From assembly GCA_963722575.1 (NCBI GenBank), contig CAVRNR010000022.1:682001-746000 (forward strand): a DNA stretch of 64,000 nucleotides. The letters are read 5' to 3'. The notes beneath the pieces were generated by a model that saw nothing but the letters and a program-made list of their open reading frames with translations, was not told the DNA's origin and did not search any database. A program made the translations under genes and the position numbers. Of the stretch, positions 9,390 to 22,735 are shown in pieces (the stretch's first letter is position 1; each line of letters opens with the position of its first letter). The stretch is from Fen-178 sp963722575 (GTDB lineage Bacteria > Acidobacteriota > Terriglobia > Bryobacterales > Bryobacteraceae).

Positions 9390-11690
9390 CTACTCCGCTC
9401 TCCCGGGTTTCGGGATTGTGAAATGGAAGGTGGATCCCACGCCCGGCTCGGATTCCACCCAGATCTTCCCCCCGTGGCGCTCGGCGACCTTCTGGCAGAC
9501 CGCGAGCCCGATTCCGGTGCCGGGGTATTGGTCCCTGGTGTGCAGGCGCTGAAAGATCTGGAATATGCGGCCGGAATGCCGGGGGTCGATTCCGATGCCG
9601 TTATCCCGGACGGAAAACAGCCAGTCTGGGCCCTCATCGGCGGCGGCGATGTGGATTCGGAGGGGGGCCGGCCCGCGGAACTTGATGGCGTTGCCAATGA
9701 GGTTCTGGAATAGTTGGCCGAGTTGCGCCGCGTCCGCCGTGAGAACGGGCAGCGAATCCCGTGCGATCACAGCGCCGCTTTCCTCGATGGCCGCGCTCAG
9801 GTTCAGAAGGGCCGCCTCAACCACCGCCTCGCACTCAGTCTGCCGGAGGTCGAGTTCCTTGCTGTTGACGCGGGAATACGCCAGCAAGTCGACGATCAAC
9901 TGCTGCATGCGCCTGGCGCCATCCACCGCAAAGTCGATGTAGCGGTCGGCCGTCTCGTCCAGCCGGCCGGAGTAGCGCTGGGCGAGCAGTTGGGTGAAAC
10001 TGGCGACCATGCGGAGCGGCTCCTGCAAATCATGCGAGGCCACATAAGCGAAGCGCTCCAGATCCGCATTGGACCGGGCGAGCTTTTCGGCGTGGCGCTC
10101 CAGGTCTTCCGCCAGACGCTTGCGCTCGGTGATGTCCAGCAGGGCGCTGCGAATGCCGGTTGTCTGGCCCGCCGCGTCGCGCACCAGGATGTCGTGGATT
10201 TCGACCCACAACTCGCCGCCGTCGCGCCGGACGTAACGGCGCCGGGCGGGTTCCAGGGGTTGTTCCCCGGACAGTTTCCGGCGAATGGCCTCTTGGCAGG
10301 CTTCCCGGTCCACCCCGGCGACGAATTCCCATACCGGGCGGCCCAACATATCGCCCGCCTCGTAACCCAGCAGGGCGCACTCGGCCCGGTTCACCCGGCG
10401 CAACGCGCCGTCCATGTCCAGTTCGTGATACGCCACCGGAGCGCAGTCGAACAGTTCGCGGAACTTCGCCTCGCTTTCCTGTAAAGCCTCTTCGGTCCTT
10501 CTACGGCCGGTAATGTCGTGCGCGGTAGCGTAGACTACCTGCGCATCCTTCAGAGCGCCGGCGTTGAGCAGTATCCAGCGGTACGATCCATCTTTGCACC
10601 TGGCGCGGCACTCGAAACCCAGGCGTTGCCCCGTGACGAGGAGCTTTTCGAACTCGGCCTTGACAGCGGCGCGATCCTCGGGATGGATCCAGTTGAACAC
10701 CGGAGTCCCTTCCGCTTCCGCCGCCGTGAATTCGAGAATCGGCTCCCAGGCGGGGTTTACCCGCTGGAGGCGGCCGTCGAAGCCCACGATGGCCAGCGGC
10801 GTGGGCGATGCCGAGAAGAACTGATTGAGGGCCGTTTCGGCCCGGACGCGGCCGGTAATATCGACATTGACGCCCACCACACGCGCGGGCCTTCCGGCTT
10901 CGTCGAAGAACACCGTCCGCCGCGAGAACAGCCAGTGAGTGCTCCCGTCCGGCCAGACGACTCGATATTCCACCCCGGGCGGCTGAAGGCCGGAGAGCGC
11001 CAACTCGTGCTGGCGGTCCATGCGCTCGCGGTCTTCCGGGTGGACCAGCTTGCGCCATTCTTCAAGCGAAGGCCATTGGCCGGCGGGGTCCAGGCCAAAC
11101 AGGCGGAACTGCCCCTCCGACACCCTCGCTCGATCGGCGTTGAGATCCAGATCGAAGATGCCCACACCGGCTGTGTTCTGCGCGAAGCCCAGCCATTCGT
11201 CGCTCTTCCGCTGCCCCTCCTCCGCGCGCTTCCGGGCCGTGATATCGACCATACCGATCACGGAACCCCTCATGCGGCCTTCGACGGCTACCGGCTGGAT
11301 GGAGTACTTCACCGCGATGGCAGTCCCGTCGCGGCGCTGGAACACATCGTCGTCCACCTGCGCGGCAGATCCGCTCGCCAGCGCGCTCTGTACATGGCAG
11401 GACTCCTTCGGGCAGACCCATCCGTCGCAGTGGCCCGCATGGATTCTGCACTGAATCTTCTCGCCCAGGCACTCTTCCCGTCGATAGCCGAGCGCGCGGC
11501 ATGCGGCCTGGTTGATGAATACGCAGCGCCCCTCCAGATCCAGCGCCCAGATACCGGTCCCCACCGAGTCGAGGGTCGCCGCCAGTTCTTCGGCGCCCCA
11601 GGAATCCACGAACGGCCGTGGGGCGTGCAGAGTGCCGCCGTTCACGCCCGTCTGGCTTGCTGGATGGCTGCTAGACCCCAGTGGTTGCAC
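9390..11690 (-). CDS. Four-PAS sensor histidine kinase with phytochrome-type HisKA core
   Basis: 766 residues without clear membrane spans. Four PAS/PAC units (roughly residues 35-155, 160-285, 290-400 and 405-525) precede a short coiled coil and the kinase core. The active His is in YVASHDLQEPLRMVASF, the form seen in phytochrome-like kinases, and the ATPase shows NLIGNAIKF, DNGIGID and GTGIGLAVC. PAS 1 carries an unusual run of four Cys (CRIHAGHCDGWVCPKESC) that could bind a metal or respond to redox state, which is only an inference. The start overlaps the preceding receiver-ATPase gene by 20 bp, and the receiver gene follows after 3 bp. Confidence 0.92.
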   Translation of the reverse strand: MQPLGSSSHPASQTGVNGGTLHAPRPFVDSWGAEELAATLDSVGTGIWALDLEGRCVFINQAACRALGYRREECLGEKIQCRIHAGHCDGWVCPKESCHVQSALASGSAAQVDDDVFQRRDGTAIAVKYSIQPVAVEGRMRGSVIGMVDITARKRAEEGQRKSDEWLGFAQNTAGVGIFDLDLNADRARVSEGQFRLFGLDPAGQWPSLEEWRKLVHPEDRERMDRQHELALSGLQPPGVEYRVVWPDGSTHWLFSRRTVFFDEAGRPARVVGVNVDITGRVRAETALNQFFSASPTPLAIVGFDGRLQRVNPAWEPILEFTAAEAEGTPVFNWIHPEDRAAVKAEFEKLLVTGQRLGFECRARCKDGSYRWILLNAGALKDAQVVYATAHDITGRRRTEEALQESEAKFRELFDCAPVAYHELDMDGALRRVNRAECALLGYEAGDMLGRPVWEFVAGVDREACQEAIRRKLSGEQPLEPARRRYVRRDGGELWVEIHDILVRDAAGQTTGIRSALLDITERKRLAEDLERHAEKLARSNADLERFAYVASHDLQEPLRMVASFTQLLAQRYSGRLDETADRYIDFAVDGARRMQQLIVDLLAYSRVNSKELDLRQTECEAVVEAALLNLSAAIEESGAVIARDSLPVLTADAAQLGQLFQNLIGNAIKFRGPAPLRIHIAAADEGPDWLFSVRDNGIGIDPRHSGRIFQIFQRLHTRDQYPGTGIGLAVCQKVAERHGGKIWVESEPGVGSTFHFTIPKPGRAE

Positions 11691-12894
11691 GTCGAAGGGC
11701 TCCTGCCAAGAATGAGAGACCGGGCTTCGGCGCTTGGGTATCCTTTCCTACTCTTACGCCCGCGATTCCAGCCACCAACTGCGCGACGTGGCTCTGGAAC
11801 TTGCGGCTTTCGCCCAGCCGCTTTCCGTTTTGGAAACTCGCCTCAAAATCCTTGCGACACTCCGGCAGCACAGCCTCCACGGGCACTCCTAGGAACTTCT
11901 CGAACTCCAGGTTAAATGCCTGGGACAACGCCGGGGCTTGGTTGAGTATCAGGGCCAGCGCATCCCGGCGGAAGCCGTTCTGAAGCAGCGCGGACGCCGC
12001 CGATTTCATCTGGTTTAGGCCCAGCAGGTCGCACGTGCCCACCAAGTAGAGGCGGTCAACGTCGTCGGCGACGTGCGCCGAAAGCAGACCCATCCGGCCG
12101 AGATCGACGACAATCCATTGGTAGAGCGAGCGGAGGAAGCGTAACACCAGCCGGACCCTTTCCACCCTCGGCTGTTTTTCTTCGCGGAATACCGGCCCCC
12201 CCGACTGGAGGACGTCCAGGCCCTCAGGGCCGGAGGCCTTCAACTTCGACCAGCTATTCTCATCCAGGTGGAGGAAATCATAGGCAACTTCGGTAACGCC
12301 ATAGCGGGAGTTCACGTTCATGAGGTACGCGATGGTGCTGCCCGCCAGGTCGAGATCCATCACCAGCACGCGGCCGTTGGTCTGCCGCCTCAGTTCCATC
12401 CCCAGGTGACAGGCGACAGTGGTACTTCCTACCCCGCCTTTGGCGCCGAGAAAACCCAAGACCTTGGCCTCTTCCTGGCGAGAATCGGAGCGCGAAGATT
12501 GCGCGTTGATCTTGTGCCGGGCCAGCGCGCGCAGCAGGGCACGAGCCAGAGCCTGCCCCTCCAGCGTGCCCTTCACGACGTATTCCTGCGCTCCGCTCTC
12601 TACCGCCCGCAACGCCATGGACTCGCTCTCGAACCCCGTCAGGAGTATCACCGGAAGGTTAGGCGCATGGGTTCGCATGGCGTGCAGACCCTCCAAGCCG
12701 TGGCTGTCCGGGAGGTTCAGGTCGAGGAGCACAAGATCGATATCCCCGCGCGTCGCCCGGTCCAGACCGGGCAGCAGGGCTTCTGCCCAATGGACCTTAA
12801 ATCCACCCGCATCCGCAAGCGCTACTTTGACCAGTTCGGCATCGCCCGGATTGTCTTCTATGAGTAATACTTGCAGCAACGGCTGTTGAGGCAC
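11671..12894 (-). CDS. Receiver domain fused to CpaE/TadZ-like ParA-family ATPase
   Basis: The best start is a GTG at 12894 (VPQQPLLQVLLIEDN) with GGAGT about 10 nt upstream. The open frame continues to an ATG at 12984, but the extra residues look non-coding. Residues 1-125 form a canonical receiver (IEDNPGD, VLLDLNLPDSHG, LLTGF, VVKG). Residues about 150-400 form a P-loop ATPase with the deviant Walker A AKGGVGSTT and the VMDLDLAGS motif, as in CpaE/TadZ pilus-localisation proteins. No tad/cpa pilus genes are in the window. It leads the operon that continues with the four-PAS kinase and the Rcp1-like protein, so it may position that signalling complex. Confidence 0.85.
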   Translation of the reverse strand: MPQQPLLQVLLIEDNPGDAELVKVALADAGGFKVHWAEALLPGLDRATRGDIDLVLLDLNLPDSHGLEGLHAMRTHAPNLPVILLTGFESESMALRAVESGAQEYVVKGTLEGQALARALLRALARHKINAQSSRSDSRQEEAKVLGFLGAKGGVGSTTVACHLGMELRRQTNGRVLVMDLDLAGSTIAYLMNVNSRYGVTEVAYDFLHLDENSWSKLKASGPEGLDVLQSGGPVFREEKQPRVERVRLVLRFLRSLYQWIVVDLGRMGLLSAHVADDVDRLYLVGTCDLLGLNQMKSAASALLQNGFRRDALALILNQAPALSQAFNLEFEKFLGVPVEAVLPECRKDFEASFQNGKRLGESRKFQSHVAQLVAGIAGVRVGKDTQAPKPGLSFLAGALRRATTGV

Positions 12895-13128
12895 GACGCA
12901 AGGGACTCCGATCCCTTTAACCACACTTTCGCACCGCGAACGCGGAAAGTGGATACAGCAAAACCCGCGACCTGCATAGGGCAATACCCTAGGGGACGGC
13001 TTGCAGAGTTAACCCCCGCCCGGTCTGGAGAACTCCGAATTGCGGGTAGCAGCCGATTGCCGCAAGAGACCATTTGACGCAATCTGTTTTCAGAGCCGTC
13101 GCCATGCGGCGGCTTCGGGAGATCATAT

Positions 13129-13323
13129 ATGTTTGAGTTTCTGCTCTGGCGGCATATACCCGATAGGATACTGATCCAGTACCGGGCGGGATTGCTGGAT
13201 AAGGATCGCTCGGACGAGCTTGAGGGGCACCTGTTACTCTGCCCCACATGCCAGCTTCAGTTGGAGGGCTTGCTGCCCCCGACACCGGCTCCGAGGGTTT
13301 TCGATCTGTGCCTGGAGCATTAA
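13129..13323 (+). CDS. Small putative zinc-finger (ZAS-like) protein
   Basis: A 64-residue protein with HLLLCPTCQ near residue 38, matching the H-x3-C-x2-C core of zinc-binding anti-sigma domains (zf-HC2/ZAS). No membrane span or periplasmic domain follows, so it is a minimal or truncated form. No ECF sigma gene is adjacent. It lies in the intergenic space upstream of a secreted protein gene. Real expression is likely but not certain. Confidence 0.5.
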   Translation: MFEFLLWRHIPDRILIQYRAGLLDKDRSDELEGHLLLCPTCQLQLEGLLPPTPAPRVFDLCLEH

Positions 13324-13337
13324 TCCGCAGCCGCCCG

Positions 13338-13838
13338 ATGCGGCTGTTTGCCGCGCTGCTGCTGGCATGCCTGGTCAGGCTCATTGGCGCGCAGCGCACC
13401 GGAACTACGACGCTGGCAGTACAGGTGAACCAGGAGGCGCGTCTCGACCCCCCGCAAGTTGCGCTCAACTTCCGGGTATCCGCCGACGGCGCTTCCAACG
13501 TCGCCATTCAGACCGCCAGTGTGGCGGCGTGGGTGAGAGCGTTGCCCGCCCAGCAGATTCGAGTCACCGCGCGCCTCGTCAGCCTCAACGGCCCGGATGG
13601 CCCGGTGCCGGTTACGGCGGTCGGCTGGGCGGGATCGGCCACACGTGCCACCGCAGGGGGCCAGGCGGCCACATGTTCCACCGGCACCTTCCAGCCGGGC
13701 GCCACCCAGGACCTTGTGGCGGGGTGGCAGCGGTCGGGAATCCTCACCTGCGCGGTGAACTTCGAGCTGGTCGCGCCGCGGAATCTCTCCCCCGGCCTGT
13801 ACACCGGAACTGTGAACCTGGCGCTGGACACCCACTGA
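13338..13838 (+). CDS. Secreted protein of unknown function
   Basis: From the ATG at 13338 the product is about 166 residues, beginning with a clear Sec signal (MRLFAALLLACLVRLIGA) with predicted cleavage after GAQ. The mature part is rich in Thr, Val and Ala with alternating hydrophobic residues, suggesting a beta-sandwich, and has two Cys that could pair. A GTG at 13308 is an alternative start. I recognise no family. The neighbouring zinc-finger ORF ends just upstream and may be cotranscribed. Confidence 0.55.
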   Translation: MRLFAALLLACLVRLIGAQRTGTTTLAVQVNQEARLDPPQVALNFRVSADGASNVAIQTASVAAWVRALPAQQIRVTARLVSLNGPDGPVPVTAVGWAGSATRATAGGQAATCSTGTFQPGATQDLVAGWQRSGILTCAVNFELVAPRNLSPGLYTGTVNLALDTH

Positions 13839-13963
13839 CCTATGGGCAACCATTTGGTGTTAACCCCGGAGAATCCCACAGTACTACCCAAATTCGGCCC
13901 AGTATCGGTTCTCGGGCCACGAGATAATCGCACGAGGTAGACAGAATAGAACTGTACAGTCAT

Positions 13964-17983
<4,020 letters not shown>

Positions 17984-18052
17984 AGCATGCCGCCAGTAAC
18001 ACCCGATACATCACGACTTTCCGGAACGGTAGTGGGCCTAGCTTAGGGTCAT

Positions 18053-20641
18053 ATGGACATCCCGGAAGAGGGCGGATATTGGGTCAGGTTCGGGAAAGGT
18101 CTCCGCGAACGACTGATGGGAATCGGTCTTACGCGCCGGCGGGTGCTCATCTTGTCGTCGGCAGTGCTTGCCGGTTGCGGCTGGATTGGCCTCCATTACA
18201 GAACCGCAAGCCCGCCGGCACGGAGCTACCGCATCGGTTTTCAGTATTCTCCGCCGCGACAGTACGTCGATGCCCAGGGGCGGCCGTATGGCTCGGTCAT
18301 AGACCTGCTTCGCGAGGCTGCGCGCCGGGCGGATATCAAGCTGGAGTGGGTCCACGTTCCGGAGGGTCCGGATCGCGGCCTTGCCAGTGGGATAGTCGAC
18401 CTTTGGCCGATCATGAATCAGTTGCCGGAACGCAGCCGTTTTCACTTCACCGAGCCGTACGCGCAATTGACTTATTGGTTGGTAGCAAGGGATCAAGGAC
18501 AGGCGCTGGATCGAGATGCCGTGGCCGGGCGCGTTGTGGGCGTCACACAGGGACTTGCCACGAAGATGGCTGAGGAGCACTTGCCACAGTCAAGGCTGCG
18601 GGTTTTTGGGGCGGACCTCAATCCGATCGAAGGTGTCTGCAACGGGACAGTGTTTGCCGCGGTGGTCGCAGAGAGCGCAGTTCACGATTCGGTGTTCCGC
18701 AAGCCCGAGGGTTGCGAGTTGCGGCTGGCGCCGATTCCCGGGGCCAAACTCTGGTCTGGCATCGCTTCTTCACCCCAGCATCCGGACGCGGCGCGAGTGG
18801 CCGACTTGCTGCGCTACGAGATCGGAGCCATGGTGCAGGACGGCACTTTCTCGACGATCTCGTTGAGGTGGTTCGGATACCCAACGAATGAAGCGGCGAT
18901 GGTTGAGAGTCTGACATCGGCCCACAGGGACGAACAAAGGCGCACTCTTGGGCTTGCGGTCCTGACCTGCGCGGTCGTCTTGTTGCTCTGGATGGCGGTG
19001 CGGCTACGCAGTGCTCGCCGGGCCGCCGATCGAGCCACGAGGGCGAAGTCGGAGTTCCTGGCCAACATGAGCCACGAAATCCGCACTCCCATGAATGGCG
19101 TCATCGGCATGACCGGTCTGCTGCTCGACACCAATCTCACCGCCGAGCAACGCGAATACATCGAGATGGTCCGCACGTCTGGTGAAGCCTTGCTCACGGT
19201 CATCAACGATATCCTGGATTTCTCCAAGGTCGAGGCCGGCAAGCTGGCCATGGAGCTTTCTCCCTTCGACCTGCGGCTGGCAATCGAAGAAGTCGCCGAA
19301 ATGCTGGCCCCAAAGGCCGAGGAGCGCAAGCTCGACCTGGTGCTACGATACCCCGCGGACGTCCCCCGCCACTTCATCGGCGATGCCGGCAGAATCCGCC
19401 AGGTGGTCACCAACCTCGCCGGCAATGCCGTCAAGTTCTCCTCCGACGGCTGCGTCCTGATCACCGTCGAGTGTCCGGATCGGAGTGCCCAAAGGTGTCC
19501 GATATGCGTCTCCGTGCAGGACAACGGCCCCGGCATTCCCAAAGATAAACTCGATTTGCTTTTCAGGAAATTCAGCCAGGTGGACGCTTCCAGCACCCGC
19601 AAATACGGCGGCACCGGGCTGGGTTTGGCCATTTCCCGACAATTGGTCCAATTGATGGGTGGCGCCATCGGCGTGGAGAGCCGGCCGGGCCAGGGTTCCA
19701 CCTTCTGGTTCACTATGCTGTTGACTCTGGATGCCCAGCCTCACGCGGCCCCCGTTGCGGCGGCTGAACTGAAAGACTTGCGCGTGCTGATCGTGGACGA
19801 CAACGAAGTGAACCGGCGAGTGCTGCATGAACAGATCGCAAGCTGGGGCATGCGCACTGGAAGCTTCCGTTCCGGCGAGCAGGCTCTGGCGGCCATCCAT
19901 GCGGCCCGGCGAAGCGGAGATCCTTACCACTTCGCCATCCTCGACTATCAAATGCCGGGCATGGACGGAGCCGCGCTCGCCAGGGAGATCAAAGCAGATC
20001 CGGCCACCCGGGATACCGTGCTGGTGATGCTGACCTCGGTTGGACATTTGGGCGCCTTGAGGCACCAGGAGGGCGCCAGCGTCGATGCCTGCCTGTCCAA
20101 GCCGGTGCGCCAATCGCAACTGTTGACCACGCTCGCCACCGCCTGGTCCAAGAAACAGCACGTGGCGCTGGCCAGCCCGGCCCGGCCCGGCAGCCGGATC
20201 GTGGAGATGCAGTCCGCGTTGGCCGGAAGGTCGGCGGGCTGGCCGATTCGAGTGCTGGTGGCCGAGGACAACGTGGTCAACCAGAAGGTTGCCGTACGGA
20301 TGCTGGAGAGATTGGGGCTCCACGCGGACGTGGCGGCCAACGGGCGCGAGGCGGTGAGAATGTTCGAACTGCTGCCCTACGATCTGGTTTTCATGGACTG
20401 CCAGATGCCGGAAATGGACGGGTACGAGGCCGCCCAAGAGATCCGGCGCCGGGAAGAGCCGGGCCGGCGGGTGGCCATCATTGCCATGACGGCCGACGCC
20501 ATGTCGGGCTGTCGCGAGCGATGCCTCGAGGCGGGTATGGACGACTTCGTCGGCAAGCCCGTCGCTATGGAAGCTTTGTTTGAAACCTTGCAAAGATGGG
20601 CGCCGGTGAAAGAATCCGCGCCGGCCGGGACAGAGCATTAG
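18053..20641 (+). CDS. SBP_bac_3-type hybrid sensor kinase with two receivers
   Basis: 862 residues. After an N-terminal hydrophobic segment (RRVLILSSAVLAGCGWIG) comes a periplasmic solute-binding domain of the amino-acid type (about residues 50-285: RIGFQYSPPRQYVDAQGRPY, FHFTEPYAQLTYWL). Then follow a membrane span (about 300-320), HisKA with FLANMSHEIRTPMNGV (His about 341), HATPase and two receivers. AGGG lies 6 nt before the ATG at 18053; a second ATG at 18116 would start nearer the signal segment. It probably senses a small amine or amino-acid ligand. From the kinase core onward the protein is almost the same as its upstream neighbour. Confidence 0.92.
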   Translation: MDIPEEGGYWVRFGKGLRERLMGIGLTRRRVLILSSAVLAGCGWIGLHYRTASPPARSYRIGFQYSPPRQYVDAQGRPYGSVIDLLREAARRADIKLEWVHVPEGPDRGLASGIVDLWPIMNQLPERSRFHFTEPYAQLTYWLVARDQGQALDRDAVAGRVVGVTQGLATKMAEEHLPQSRLRVFGADLNPIEGVCNGTVFAAVVAESAVHDSVFRKPEGCELRLAPIPGAKLWSGIASSPQHPDAARVADLLRYEIGAMVQDGTFSTISLRWFGYPTNEAAMVESLTSAHRDEQRRTLGLAVLTCAVVLLLWMAVRLRSARRAADRATRAKSEFLANMSHEIRTPMNGVIGMTGLLLDTNLTAEQREYIEMVRTSGEALLTVINDILDFSKVEAGKLAMELSPFDLRLAIEEVAEMLAPKAEERKLDLVLRYPADVPRHFIGDAGRIRQVVTNLAGNAVKFSSDGCVLITVECPDRSAQRCPICVSVQDNGPGIPKDKLDLLFRKFSQVDASSTRKYGGTGLGLAISRQLVQLMGGAIGVESRPGQGSTFWFTMLLTLDAQPHAAPVAAAELKDLRVLIVDDNEVNRRVLHEQIASWGMRTGSFRSGEQALAAIHAARRSGDPYHFAILDYQMPGMDGAALAREIKADPATRDTVLVMLTSVGHLGALRHQEGASVDACLSKPVRQSQLLTTLATAWSKKQHVALASPARPGSRIVEMQSALAGRSAGWPIRVLVAEDNVVNQKVAVRMLERLGLHADVAANGREAVRMFELLPYDLVFMDCQMPEMDGYEAAQEIRRREEPGRRVAIIAMTADAMSGCRERCLEAGMDDFVGKPVAMEALFETLQRWAPVKESAPAGTEH

Positions 20642-20653
20642 AGCATGCCGCCA
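20313..20653 (+). repeat. 341-bp exact direct repeat, copy 2 (end of second hybrid kinase)
   Basis: Second copy of the 17655-17995 sequence. The match ends 12 nt after the stop codon. Identity that ignores the coding boundary points to recent duplication or gene conversion rather than to selection on the protein. Confidence 0.9.
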
Positions 20654-20818
20654 TGGGCACCTCGATTATCATAACTTGCTGGCGAAATTCATATTTCATA
20701 CCGTCTCATCTCCACGTTAATCGGGGTTCTTAGGTATTGGCCGGTGCGCTCTGCTGCGATATGTTAGCATCGAGGGCCACGGAAGGCGGCCCATCCCTAA
20801 GCTGCCCCGTTTGCACTT

Positions 20819-22291
20819 ATGCGCCTCCTGATTGCCGATGACGACACGGTTTACCGGATGTTTCTAGGCCGCGAACTGTCCAAATTGGGCTTTGAGGTGG
20901 TTACCGCGTGCGACGGCACTGGCGCCTTGGCCGTGCTCGAAGACAAAGCCGGCCCATCGTTGGCCATTCTCGACTGGAGTATGCCCGGGGCGGACGGCAT
21001 CGAGGTATGCCGCCGCGTGCGCGCCAACTCGGACGGGCGCTACATCTATCTGCTGCTCTTGACGGCACGCGATACGCCCGCGGACCTGATCGCCGGCATG
21101 GGCGCGGGGGCCGACGACTATCTGACCAAGCCGGTGAACATGACGGAGCTCCACCTCCGCGTCCGGGCCGGTTGCCGAATACTGGAATTCGAAGAGCGTT
21201 CGCACCAGCTTTTCGACGACGCCCCCATCGCCTACCATGAGACCAACACCAGCGGCGTCATCGTTCGCGTGAACCATGCCGAGTGCAGGCTGCGGGGGTG
21301 CGGCGCTGGGGAGATCCTGGGACGCCGGGTCTGGGATTTCATGGCTCCCGCCCAGGTCGAAAAGCGAAAGGCCGGTTTTCAAGCGGCGGTAGAAGCTTCG
21401 AATCAACGGATGGAAGACTCGGAATGGGAGATATGCCGGCGGAACGGCGATACCGTGCTGGTCCGCTTGCAGCAAAATCAAGTCCGGGACAGCCATGGCG
21501 CCGTTGCTGGCCTGCGCTGTACGATGCTGGACATTACCGAGTTGCGGCGCCAGGAGGAACTGCTGAAGCGCCAGGCGGCCGATCTGGCGCGCTCCAACGC
21601 CGAACTGGAGCAGTTCGCCTATGTGGCGTCGCACGACCTCCAGGAACCGCTGCGGATGGTCGCCAGCTTCACCCAACTGCTGGCCAAACGTTACGCCGGA
21701 AAGCTGGACGACAAAGCGGACGAGTATATCAAGTACACGGTGGACGGCGCCAAGCGGATGCAGCAACTCATTGCCGACCTGCTGGCGCTTTCCCGCGTGG
21801 GAACCAAAGGGGGAGAGTTCCGCGACGTGCCGCTGGCAGAGGTCATGTCCGACGTTCTGCTGAATCTCGGCCCGGCCATTCAAGAGAGCGGAGCGGCGGT
21901 GATCCAGGACTCGCTCCCGACGGTCTTCGCGGATCGAGGGCAGATGACGCAACTCCTCCAGAACCTGATCGGCAACGCCATCAAGTTCCGGGACGGCAAG
22001 TTGCCGCAGGTCCACATCTCCGCCGCGGAAACCGGGGATGACTGGACCATCTCGGTGCGCGACAACGGAATCGGGATCGCACCCGAGCACGCGGAACGCG
22101 TGTTTCAGATCTTCCAGCGGCTGCACACGCGCGATCAGTATCCCGGAACCGGCATTGGCCTGGCCGTCTGTAGGAAGATCGTGGAGCGTCACGGCGGGAA
22201 GATCTGGCTCGACTCCACGCCCGGCGGCGGAACTACATTCCATTTCACCCTTCACAAATGTGCCCCGGGCACGGCTAAATCTCTGAGGTGA
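20819..22291 (+). CDS. Receiver-PAS-histidine kinase
   Basis: 490 residues: receiver (about 1-120; LIADDDTV, ILDWSMPGADG, LLLTARD, YLTKPVN), one PAS domain (about 130-245, beginning FDDAPIAYHETNTSG), coiled coil, then a phytochrome-type HisKA (YVASHDLQEPLRMVASF) and HATPase (NLIGNAIKF, DNGIGIA, GTGIGLAVC). The kinase core is very close to that of the 9390-11690 kinase on the other strand, so these are paralogues. The HPt gene starts 6 bp after its stop, so both are on one transcript. The N-terminal receiver suggests that it receives phosphate from another kinase and passes on a signal. Confidence 0.92.
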   Translation: MRLLIADDDTVYRMFLGRELSKLGFEVVTACDGTGALAVLEDKAGPSLAILDWSMPGADGIEVCRRVRANSDGRYIYLLLLTARDTPADLIAGMGAGADDYLTKPVNMTELHLRVRAGCRILEFEERSHQLFDDAPIAYHETNTSGVIVRVNHAECRLRGCGAGEILGRRVWDFMAPAQVEKRKAGFQAAVEASNQRMEDSEWEICRRNGDTVLVRLQQNQVRDSHGAVAGLRCTMLDITELRRQEELLKRQAADLARSNAELEQFAYVASHDLQEPLRMVASFTQLLAKRYAGKLDDKADEYIKYTVDGAKRMQQLIADLLALSRVGTKGGEFRDVPLAEVMSDVLLNLGPAIQESGAAVIQDSLPTVFADRGQMTQLLQNLIGNAIKFRDGKLPQVHISAAETGDDWTISVRDNGIGIAPEHAERVFQIFQRLHTRDQYPGTGIGLAVCRKIVERHGGKIWLDSTPGGGTTFHFTLHKCAPGTAKSLR

Positions 22292-22297
22292 CAAACG

Positions 22298-22735
22298 ATG
22301 AACGCAATCGACAGCAACCGAATCGACAGTGGCGATACCTGCCGGAGGCGGCCGGTTCCGTGGAGGCTATCGGGCGCGCTGGCGGATTTGGAACGGGCTG
22401 GCGAATCGGAATTCGTCGGGGATTTGATTGACACCTTCCTCCGGGACACAGCCACGCGGCTGGAGAGCATGAGGAAGGCAGCGGCATCCATGGACCTTGA
22501 CGCTCTGGCCGCTTGCAGCCACGCTCTCAAGGGCAGCATGCTGCTAATGAGCGCGGATCGACTCGCCGAGTTGTGCTGCGACATCCAGCGAAACGCCGCG
22601 GGAAGGAAACATCTGGATTACCTGGCGATGGTCGATCAACTCGACGTGGCTCTCCAGGAGACTCGCGAAGCCATGACCTTTCACGCAAACGGCCTGCCTC
22701 GTCACCACCCCCCGGCCCCCGACCACAGCAGATAG
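22298..22735 (+). CDS. Stand-alone HPt phosphotransfer protein
   Basis: 145 residues. The helical middle section holds AACSHALKGSMLLMSADRL, where the His before ALKGS is the phosphate carrier of HPt domains (about residue 72). It follows the receiver-PAS-kinase by 6 bp. The two large hybrid kinases upstream end in receivers without an HPt, so this protein is the obvious shuttle for them. Its 3' end overlaps the convergent LysE gene by 34 bp. Confidence 0.88.
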   Translation: MNAIDSNRIDSGDTCRRRPVPWRLSGALADLERAGESEFVGDLIDTFLRDTATRLESMRKAAASMDLDALAACSHALKGSMLLMSADRLAELCCDIQRNAAGRKHLDYLAMVDQLDVALQETREAMTFHANGLPRHHPPAPDHSR

